Source: Bathymodiolus brooksi (Eukaryota; Mollusca; Bivalvia; Mytilida; Modiolidae). Taken from it: 64,000 nt of DNA. The translations under genes and the position numbers were made by a program. The notes under the pieces were generated by a model that was not told the DNA's origin, did not search any database, and saw only the letters and a program-made list of their open reading frames with translations. The stretch is taken from the NCBI GenBank assembly GCA_963680875.1, contig OY804586.1:52672203-52736202 (forward strand), read 5' to 3'. Shown here in pieces: positions 54,744 through 64,000 of this stretch. How positions within the stretch are numbered: position 1 is the first letter of the stretch; every line of letters starts with the position of its first letter.

Positions 54744-55297
54744 CAGACTGCCAGTGCACTTTCATATGCTTAACACTAAATAACATTGACATACTTTCTC
54801 TTGTGTTTCATATGTTGAAGAGCTTCTGTTACATAAATATTATATATGTACAATGTATTGTCAAAAAATATATAATTTATTTGTACATGTACTAGCTTTA
54901 GAAATGTGGAGAAAAGTAAGTCCAACGTTAATTTAAAGTTCTTTTATATATCCCCGCAAACAAAGTGTTAAAGGAGTTGTCATATTCAGTCCAATGTTGA
55001 TTTTTTTTCACTGTCTGATTTTTATTTATTTTGTAAAAAGAGCAATAGGAAACTAGTTTAATAATACTGCATGTTTTTTTTCTTCATGTCAGTAAAAAGG
55101 AGGTGCTGCATGGCTACAGGGGAGGTGGTGGTCATGTATCTTTTGCTAAATATACCTTAAATTTAGCCTATATTTATCCTATATTTTCATCCCAAAAAAT
55201 CCTATTTTCCTCTATAATTTTGGTCAAAAGTGGCTCGACATCCTGCAAACGTAATATATAATATAATATAATGTTATTGTTTATGAATCACTGTAAT
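54744..55297. other. Non-coding stretch
   Basis: No gene; AT-rich. Confidence 0.4.
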
Positions 55298-55345
55298 GAC
55301 TTTGCCCCTTGTGGGCCCTCTATTGGACAATAAAAATTCTTATTA
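55298..55345 (+). repeat. REP-I 3' tail
   Basis: tttgccccttgtgggccctc, then attggacaataaaaattctt. Confidence 0.65.
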
Positions 55346-55570
55346 TACAAATCATTACTTAGCTTCCAGTCAGATTCGAACTGACATCTTTCCAACATTA
55401 TTGAAATGTACTACCTTGTACTATAGAAGCAATAAGCAATAATGATTGTAATGTTACACAAAGTACACATACAGATAAATAAAACATTCAAATAAGTACT
55501 TCAAAAGCATCTCTTGTACAAAGCCAAAGGACAATCCTTGTTAATTTACATTCTAATTATTTATAGCATA

Positions 55571-56290
55571 TCATGTTCAAAGTTGGCCGACGTCGTAGTT
55601 TTTGGGTTTTTTTTTTGGATCCGATTGCTTCTAAAAATAATAAAATGAATAACGTCATAGAGAAAATTACAATAACAATAATAATGTTGAAAATGTAGAC
55701 AGTAATACTAAACCGCTTGAAACTTTTATTTTGAAACTGGATATTAAAATATTCTATGATTAGCCTGAATATTGATTATTGATTTTATCTTTATTTTCAT
55801 TTCATCAAACTTCTCACTTTTCCTCAGAAGACGATAACAAGGAAATTGAAACTAAAAGTATTAAATTTATTTGGAATATGATGTCTGAAAGTGTATATTA
55901 CAGTATTTTAATAAAAACATGGTTCTTATTTCACGTCCTAAAAATGGCGGAAAAATGTTAATAAACAGAGAATTGCATTATGGATATTTATTGCAACTTC
56001 GCAAAAAATGTTTCAGTTATTACGTGTTGGCCAGATTTATTGGTGACGGAAACCAAGTTCAATGTATGCATTTCGTTAAAAGATGTAACCCATATAACTA
56101 GCTAAGCCCTGTCACGTTGTTCATTGAAGTGGCTGTTCCAAGACAGGAAAGAAGGCGGCAATGAAGAAGTGTTTGTGGTTTCGATTTTGAACCCGGGTTT
56201 ACGATTTTTTCGAATAGATTTTAGAACTGTTCCGACATTGTGTTTTTATGTTTTCATTTTATTTATTTATAGCAATTATTAGGATTAGTA
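55571..56290 (+). repeat. REP-J + REP-F composite
   Basis: Inverted counterpart of 27418-28146. Junction to REP-F near 56110 (gtggctgttccaagacagg, agaactgttccgacattgtg). Confidence 0.75.
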
Positions 56291-56321
56291 AAAAAACCAA
56301 AACATACTCCGGATAGAGTGA

Positions 56322-56650
56322 GTGTTTGTTGTTTAACTCCATTTCAGCAATTTACCAGCTATATCATTTCGAGAACAAATTAGTTTTAAATGAGATGATG
56401 AGATCCGCTTTGTACTAGACCAACACGCTTAGTTGGATTTTTATAGTGCTAGCTCACTAAAACAACAATTCGCAGATAGACATGTCGCCCAATCGGACAC
56501 ATTATTCCGATTCCGAGCCAATTAGTCTTTGCTCTTTCTCTTAAATACTGCGTGCTTAGCAAAAAATACAAATTTTATAGTCTTTGGCTTGATTTAATAA
56601 GGTTCGGATCCACGAACTACCGCTAACCATTGCATCACCGGGGAGGTTGG
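56322..56650 (-). mobile_element. SINE-3, full length
   Basis: Minus strand: head ccccggtgatgcaatggtta with gtggatccgaacc, ctaagcacgcagtatttaag, ggaataatgtgtccgattgg, ctagtacaaagcggatctc, tail atatagctggtaaattgctg, gagttaaacaacaaacactc. The head has tRNA-like character but a poor B box. Confidence 0.85.
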
Positions 56651-56840
56651 ATGGACTTACGGGTGGAGTTTAGATTGACAAAACAGAACATAATAGATAG
56701 CGTCGCCATCTGTTGCCTTGTATCGACCCATAAACGGTGCCCACTTCTAACACAATTGCTAATTTGAAGCCACTGTACAGAAATACGACCCAGTTTCCCA
56801 TCTGCAGTATACAATCCTTGCGAATGGGGCGAGTTACATA

Positions 56841-56875
56841 AGACAGATCAAATAGACGACTTGATCTGTTTGTCT
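56841..56875. repeat. Hairpin next to the satellite edge
   Basis: agacagatcaa / ttgatctgtttgtct with a 10-base loop. Confidence 0.75.
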
Positions 56876-59113
56876 AAAATAAATACCATTTGTATGGAAA
56901 ATGACGTGCTGCCTGCAACTAAAATAAAGATTGCCCGGCTAATGATTAATAACTTGTTAGGAGTAGTACTTGCTCCGCTCCTTACGAGCAATAACTTGCT
57001 AGGAGTAATACTTGCTCTGCTACTAATGTGCAATAACTTGTTTAGTAGTACTTGCTCCGCTCCTTAAGAGTAATAACCTGTTAGGAGTAGTGGAGTTAAA
57101 ACTTGCTCCTATCACACCGAGCAATAACTTGCTAGGCGTAATACTTGCTCCGATCCTAATGAGCAATAACTTGCTAGGCGTAGTACTTGCCCCGATCCTA
57201 ATGAGCAATAACTTGCTAGGCGTAGTACTTGCTCCGATCCTAATGAGCAATAACTTGCTAGGCGTAGTACTTGCTCCGATCCTAATGAGCAATAACTTGC
57301 TAGGCGTAGTACTTGCTCCGATCCTAATGAGCAATAACTTGCTAGGCGTAGTACTTGCTCCGATCCTAATGAGCAATAACTTGTTAGTGGTACTTACTCC
57401 GCTCCTAATCTCCTAATGGGCAAGCAATAACTTGCTAGAAGTAGAACTTGCTTCGCTCCTAATGCGCAATAGCTTGCTAGGAGTAGTACTTACTCCGCTC
57501 CTAATGAGCAATAACTTGCTAGGAGTAGTACATACTCCGCTCATAATGAGCAATACGTTGCTAGGAGTAGTACTTGCTCCGAGTAGTACTTGCTCCGCCC
57601 CGAATGAGCAATAACTTGCTAGGAGTAGTACTTACTCTGCCCCTAGTGAGCAATAACTTGCTAGGAGTAGTACATACTCCGCTCATAATGAATACGTTGC
57701 TAGGAGTAGTACTTGCTCCGCCCTGAATGAGCAATAACTTGCTAGGAGTAGTACTTGCTCTGCTCCTAGTGAGCAATAACTTGCTAGGAGTAGTACATAC
57801 TCCGCTCATAATGAGCAATACGTTGCTAGGAGTAGTACTTGCTCCGCCCCGAATGAGCAATAACTTGCTAGGAGTAGTACTTGCTCTGCTCCTAATGAGC
57901 AATAACTTGCTAGGAGTAGTACTTGCTCTGCTCCTAATGAGCAATAACTTGCTAGGAGTAGTAATTACTCCGCTCCTAATGAGCAATACCCTGTTTGGAG
58001 TAGTACTTGGTCCGCTCCTAGTGAGCAATAACTTGCTAGGAGTAGTAATTGCTCCGCCCCTAATGAGTAATAACTTGCTAGGAGTAGTACTTACACCGCT
58101 CTTAATGTACAATAACTTGCTATGAGTAGTACTTGATCCGCTCCTAATGATCAATAACTTGCTATGAGTAGTACTTGATCCGCTCCTAATGATCAATAAC
58201 TTGTTATGAGTAGTACTTGATCCGCTCCTAATGATCAATAACTTGCTATGAGTAGTACTTGATCCGCTCCTAATGATCAATAACTTGCTATGAGTAGTAC
58301 TTGCACCGCTACTAATGATGAATAACTTGCTATGAGTACTACGTGCTCCGCTCCTAATGAGCAATAACTTGTTATGAATAGTACTTGATCCGCTCCTAAT
58401 GAGCCATAACCTGTTATGAGTACTACGTGCTCCACTCCTAATGAGCAATAACTTGCTATGAGTACTACGTGCTCCGCTCCTAGTGAGCAATAACTTGTTA
58501 TGAGTACTACGTGCTCCGCTCCTAATGAGCAATAACTTGCTAGGAGTAGTAATTGCTCCGCCCCTAATGATCAATAACTTGCTATGAGTAGTACTTGATC
58601 CGCTCCTAATGATCAATAACTTGCTATGAGTAGTACTTGCACCGCTACTAATGATGAATAACTTGCTATGAGAACTACGTGCTCCGCTCCTAATGAGCAA
58701 TAACTTGCTAGGAGTAGTAATTGCTCCGCCCCTAATGATCAATAACTTGCTATGAGTAGTACTTGATCGCCCCTAATGATCAATAACTTGCTATGAGTAG
58801 TACTTGATCCGCTCCTAATGATCAATAACTTGCTATGAGTAGTACTTGCTCTGCTCCTAATGATCAATAACTTGCTATGAGTACTACGTGCTCCGCTCCT
58901 AATGAGCAATAACTTGTTATGAATAGTACTTGATCCGCTCCTAATGATCAATAACTTGCTATGAGTAGTACTTGCTCTGCCCCTAATGATCAATAACTTG
59001 CTATGAGTAGTACTTGCTCTGCTCCTAATGATCAATAACTTGCTATGAGTAGTACTTGCACCGCTACTAATGAGCAATAACTTGTTATGAGTAGTACTTG
59101 ATCCGCTCCTATT

Positions 59114-61296
59114 GAGCCATATCTTGTTATGAGTACTACGTGCTCCGCTCCTAATGAGCAATAACTTGTTATGAGTACTACGTGCTCCGCTCCTAATGAG
59201 CAATAACTTGTTATGAGTACTATGTGCTCCGCTCCTAATGAGCAATAACTTGTTATGAGTACTACGTGCTCCGCTACTAATGAGCAATAACTTGTTATGA
59301 GTACTACGTGCTCCGCTCCTAATGAGCAATAACTTGTTATGAGTACTATGTGCTCCGCTCCTAATGAGCAATAACTTGCTATGAGTACTACGTGCTTCGC
59401 TCCTAATGAGCAATAACTTGCTATGAGTAGTACTTGCTCCGATACTAATGATCAATAACTTGTTATGAGTAGTACTTGATCCGCTCCTAATGATCAATAA
59501 CTTGCTATGAGTACTACGTGCTCCGCTCCTAGTGAGTAATAACTTGCTATGAGTAGTACTTGCTCCGATACTAATGATCAATAACTTGTTATGAGTAGTA
59601 CTTGATCCGCTCCTAATGAGTAATAACTTGCTATGAGTAGTACTTGCTCTGCTCCTAATGATCAATAACTTGCTACGAGTAATACCTGATCCGCTCCTAA
59701 TGATCAATAACATGCTATGAGTAGTACTTGCACCGCTACTAATGATGAATAACTTGCTATGAGTACTACGTGCTCCGCTCCTAATGAGCAATAACTTGCT
59801 ATGAATAGTACTTGATCCGCTCCTAATGAGCAATAACTTGTTATGAGTACTACGTGCTCCGCTCCTAATGAGCAATAACTTGTTATGAGTACTACGTGCT
59901 CCGCTCCTAGTGAGCAATAACTTGCTATGAGTACTACGTGCTCCGCTCCTAATGAGCAATAACTTGCTAGGAGTAGTAATTGCTCCGCCTCTAATGATCA
60001 ATAACTTGCTATGAGTAGTACTTGGTCCGCTCCTAATGATCAATAACTTGCTATGAGTAGTACTTGCACCGCTACTAATGATGAATAACTTGCTATGAGT
60101 AGTACTTGATCCGCTCCTAATGATCAATAACTTGTTATGAGTTGTACTTGCTCTGCTCCTAATGATCAATAACTTGCTATGAGTAGTACTTGCTCTGCTC
60201 CTAATGATCAATAACTTGTTATGAGTAGTACTTGCTCTGCTTCTAATGATCAATAACTTGCTATGAGTAGTACTTGCACCGCTACTAATGAGCAATAACT
60301 TGCTATGAGTAGTACTTGATCCGCTCCTAATGAGCCATATCTTGTTATGAGTACTACGTGCTCCGCTCCTAATGAGCAATAACTTGTTATGAGTACTACG
60401 TGCTTCGCTCCTAATGAGCAATAACTTGTTATGAGTACTATGTGCTCCGCTCCTAATGAGCAATAGCTTGTTATGAGTACTACGTGCTCCGCTCCTAATG
60501 AGCAATAACTTGTTATGAGTACTACGTGCTCCGCTCCTAATGAGCAATAACTTGTTATGAGTACTACGTGCTCCGCTCCTAATGAGCAATAACTTGTTAT
60601 GAGTACTACGTGCTCCGCTCCTAGTGAGTAATAACTTGCTATGAGTAGTACTTGCTCCGATACTAATGATCAATAAATTGTTATGAGTAGTACTTGATCC
60701 GCTCCTAATGATCAATAACTTGCTATGAGTAGTACTTGATCCGCTCCTAATGATCAATAACTTGCTATGAGTAGTACTTGCACCGCTACTAATGATGAAT
60801 AACTTGCTATGAGTACTACGTGCTCCGCTCCTAATGAGCAATAACTTGTTATGAATAGTACTTGATCCGCTCCTAATGAGCCATAACCTGTTATGAGTAC
60901 TACGTGCTCCGGTCCTAATGAGCAATAACTTGCTATGAGTACTACGTGCTCCGCTCCTAGTGAGCAATAACTTGTTATGAGTACTACTGCTCCGCTCCTA
61001 ATGAGCAATAACTTGCTAGGAGTAGTAATTGCTCCGCCCCTAATGATCAATAACTTGCTATGAGTAGTACTTGATCCGCTCCTAATGATCAATAACTTGC
61101 TATGAGAAGTACTTGCACCGCCACTAATGATGAATAACTTGATATGAGTAGTACTTGATCCGCTCCTAATGATCAATAACTTGTTATGAGTAGTACTTGC
61201 TCTGCTCCTAATGATCAATAACTTGCTATGAGTAGTACTTGCACCGCTACTAATGAGCAATAACTTGCTATGAGTAGTACTTGATCCGCTCCTAAT
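59114..61296. repeat. Higher-order satellite block 1
   Basis: Starts at the diagnostic unit gagccatatcttgttatgag. Length 2183 = 52 x 42 - 1; the missing base is the G in tactactgctcc at about 60987. Confidence 0.8.
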
Positions 61297-63606
61297 GAGC
61301 CATATCTTGTTATGAGTACTACGTGCTCCGCTCCTAATGAGCAATAACTTGTTATGAGTACTACGTGCTCCGCTCCTAATGAGCAATAACTTGTTATGAG
61401 TACTATGTGCTCCGCTCCTAATGAGCAATAACTTGCTATGAGTACTACGTGCTCCGCTACTAATGAGCAATAACTTGTTATGAGTACTATGTGCTCCGCT
61501 CCTAATGAGCAATAACTTGTTATGAGTACTACGTGCTCCGCTACTAATGAGCAATAACTTGTTATGAGTACTACGTGCTCCGCTCCTAATGAGCAATAAC
61601 TTGTTATGAGTACTATGTGCTCCGCTCCTAATGAGCAATAACTCGCTATGAGTACTACGTGCTTCGCTCCTAATGAGCAATAACTTGTTATGAGTACTAC
61701 GTGCTCCGCTCCTAGTGATCAATAACTTGCTATGAGTAGTACTTGCTCCGATACTAATGATCAATAACTTGTTATGAGTAGTACTTGATCCGCTCCTAAT
61801 GATCAATAACTTGCTATGAGTACTACGTGCTCCGCTCCTAGTGATTAATAACTTGCTATGAGTAGTACTTGCTCCGATACTAATGATCAATAACTTGTTA
61901 TGAGTAGTACTTGATCCGCTCCTAATGATCAATAACTTGCTATGAGTAGTACTTGCTCTGCTCCTAATGATCAATAACTTGCTACGAGTAATACCTGATC
62001 CGCTCCTAATGATCAATAACTTGCTATGAGTAGTACTTGCACCGCTACTAATGATGAATAACTTGCTATGAGTACTACGTGCTCCGCTCCTAATGAGCAA
62101 TAACTTGTTATGAATAGTACTTGATCCGCTCCTAATGAGCCATAACTTGTTATGAGTACTACGTGCTCCGCTCCTAATGAGCAATAACTTGCTATGAGTA
62201 CTACGTGCTCCGCTCCTAGTGAGCAATAACTTGCTATGAGTACTACGTGCTCCGCTCCTAATGAGCAATAACTTGCTAGGAGTAGTAATTGCTCCGCCTC
62301 TAATGATCAATAACTTGCTATGAGTAGTACTTGATCCGCTCCTAATGATCAATAACTTGCTATGAGTAGTACTTGCACCGCTACTAATGATGAATAACTT
62401 GCTATGAGTAGTACTTGATCCGCTCCTAATGATCAATAACTTGTTATGAGTTGTACTTGCTCTGCTCCTAATGATCAATAACTTGCTATGAGTAGTACTT
62501 GCTCTGCTCCTAATGATCAATAACTTGTTATGAGTAGTACTTGCTCTGCTTCTAATGATCAATAACTTGCTATGAGTAGTACTTGCACCGCTACTAATGA
62601 GCAATAACTTGCTATGAGTAGTACTTGATCCGCTCCTAATGAGCCATATCTTGTTATGAGTACTACGTGCTCCGCTCCTAATGAGCAATAACTTGTTATG
62701 AGTACTACGTGCTTCGCTCCTAATGAGCAATAACTTGTTATGAGTACTATGTGCTCAGCTCCTAATGAGCAATAGCTTGTTATGAGTACTACGTGCTCCG
62801 CTCCTAATGAGCAATAACTTGCTATGAGTACTACGTGCTCCGCTCCTAATGAGCAATAACTTGTTATGAGTACTACGTGCTCCGCTCCTAATGAGCAATA
62901 ACTTGTTATGAGTACTACGTGCTCCGCTCCTAGTGAGTAATAACTTGCTATGAGTAGTACTTGCTCCGATACTAATGATCAATAACTTGTTATGAGTAGT
63001 ACTTGATCCGCTCCTAATGATCAATAACTTGCTATGAGTAGTACTTGATCCGCTCCTAATGATCAATAACTTGCTATGAGTAGTACTTGCACCGCTACTA
63101 ATGATGAATAACTTGCTATGAGTACTACGTGCTCCGCTCCTAATGAGCAATAACTTGTTATGAATAGTACTTGATCCGCTCCTAATGAGCCATAACCTGT
63201 TATGAGTACTACGTGCTCCGCTCCTAATGAGCAATAACTTGCTATGAGTACTACGTGCTCCGCTCCTAATGAGCAATAACTTGCTAGGAGTAGTAATTGC
63301 TCCGCCCCTAATGATCAATAACTTGCTATGAGTAGTACTTGATCCGCTCCTAATGATCAATAACTTGCTATGAGAAGTACTTGCACCGCCACTAATGATC
63401 AATAACTTGCTATGAGTAGTACTTGCTCTGCTCCTAATGATCAATAACTTGCTATGAGTAGTACTTGCTCTGCCCCTAATGATCAATAACTTGTTATGAG
63501 TAGTACTTGCTCTGCTCCTAATGATCAATAACTTGTTATGAGTAATACTTGCACCGCTACTAATGAGCAATAACTTGCTATGAGTAGTACTTGATCCGCT
63601 CCTAAT
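61297..63606. repeat. Higher-order satellite block 2
   Basis: Length 2310 = 55 x 42, starting with the same unit and followed by the same order of variant units as block 1. Another gagccatat unit at 60332 and 62641 repeats at the equivalent offset (2309 bp apart), each followed by a gtgcttcgctcc unit and a caatagcttg unit. Confidence 0.82.
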
Positions 63607-64000
63607 GAGCCATATCTTGTTATGAGTACTACGTGCTCCGCTCCTAATGAGCAATAACTTGTTATGAGTACTACGTGCTCCGCTCCTAATGAGCAATAAC
63701 TTGTTATGAGTACTATGTGCTCCGCTCCTAATGAGCAATAACTTGTTATGAGTACTACGTGCTCCGCTACTAATGAGCAATAACTTGTTATGAGTACTAC
63801 GTGCTCCGCTCCTAATGAGCAATAACTTGTTATGAGTACTATGTGCTCCGCTCCTAATGAGCAATAACTCGCTATGAGTACTACGTGCTTCGCTCCTAAT
63901 GAGCAATAACTTGCTATGAGTACTACGTGCTGCGCTCCTAGTGATCAATAACTTGCTATGAGTAGTACTTGCTCCGATACTAATGATCAATAACTTGTTA
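63607..64000. repeat. Higher-order satellite block 3, cut by window end
   Basis: Starts gagccatatcttgttatgag and reproduces the order of block 1 (two tactacg units, tactatg, gctactaat, ... gcttcgctcc). Confidence 0.8.

Larger units (their letters stand above)
56940..64000. repeat. 42-bp satellite, ~168 units, runs off the window
   Basis: Consensus gagcaataacttgytatgag + tactacgtgctccgctcctaat (written in two parts). Three zones: a worn edge (56940-57095); a block of near-identical units with aggcgtagtacttgctccgat (57118-57370) followed by aggagtag-type units to about 58110; then tatgagta-type units to the end, including types with gatcaataac and ttgatccgct. The minus strand is open for hundreds of codons (14-residue repeats such as LLIRSGARSTHNKL). 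Breaks come from single indels, for example near 58768 and 60987. The protein would be low-complexity and strongly basic, so I treat the frames as by-products of a period divisible by three. Confidence 0.97.

Noticed and set aside
57561..64000. Minus-strand frames of 393, 742, 658 and 411 codons in the satellite
   Set aside because: They arise from a 42-bp unit free of stops in one frame. Breaks fall at random single-base indels and the product would be a monotonous basic repeat without a start context or signal peptide.

Overview
The window looks like nuclear DNA from a mollusc, most likely a bivalve close to the mussels. The assignment is inference. It rests on AT-rich, intron-scale non-coding DNA, tRNA-headed SINEs ending in a (c)tgaaatattgytgaaagtggcg-type tail, and interspersed families whose motifs (gtgctccggaagggtaag, tggcacccgtcgtgtt, ttaaggtggtac) I associate with mytilid genomes. 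There is no operon structure and no bacterial gene layout. Almost every long open frame is a by-product of a tandem repeat or a SINE rather than a gene.

Genes are sparse. A credible first exon of a small secreted protein lies on the minus strand at 2821-2905. Two possible terminal exons of unidentified genes lie at 5576-5829 (+) and 52111-52272 (-). The only recognisable protein families are in mobile DNA: a broken RecQ-type helicase (19878-21644, +), a facing zinc-finger-like gene (24511-23738, -), and the C-terminal end of a non-LTR retrotransposon (33871-33538, -).

Layout. 0-19 kb: a patchwork of dispersed families, named here SINE-1, -2, -3 and REP-B to REP-K, with a worn 1.1-kb tandem duplication at 13.9-16.5 kb. 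19.7-24.7 kb: a roughly 5.0-kb element with 68-bp terminal inverted repeats carrying the helicase and the zinc-finger gene in convergent orientation. 25-56 kb: more dispersed repeats, foldback palindromes, MITEs, three local segmental duplications, and minisatellites of 17, 18, 33, 39, 83 and about 92 bp. 56.94-64.0 kb (window end): one continuous 42-bp satellite with a higher-order period of 52-55 units.

Two themes tie the region together. First, three SINE families with different heads end in the same tail as the LINE fragment at 33.4-33.9 kb, pointing to a LINE/SINE partnership. Second, several minisatellites lie inside copies of dispersed families and their units are recognisable pieces of the host repeat, so tandem arrays here were repeatedly seeded from mobile elements. 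All boundaries were read by eye and are approximate to a few bases unless a target-site duplication fixes them.
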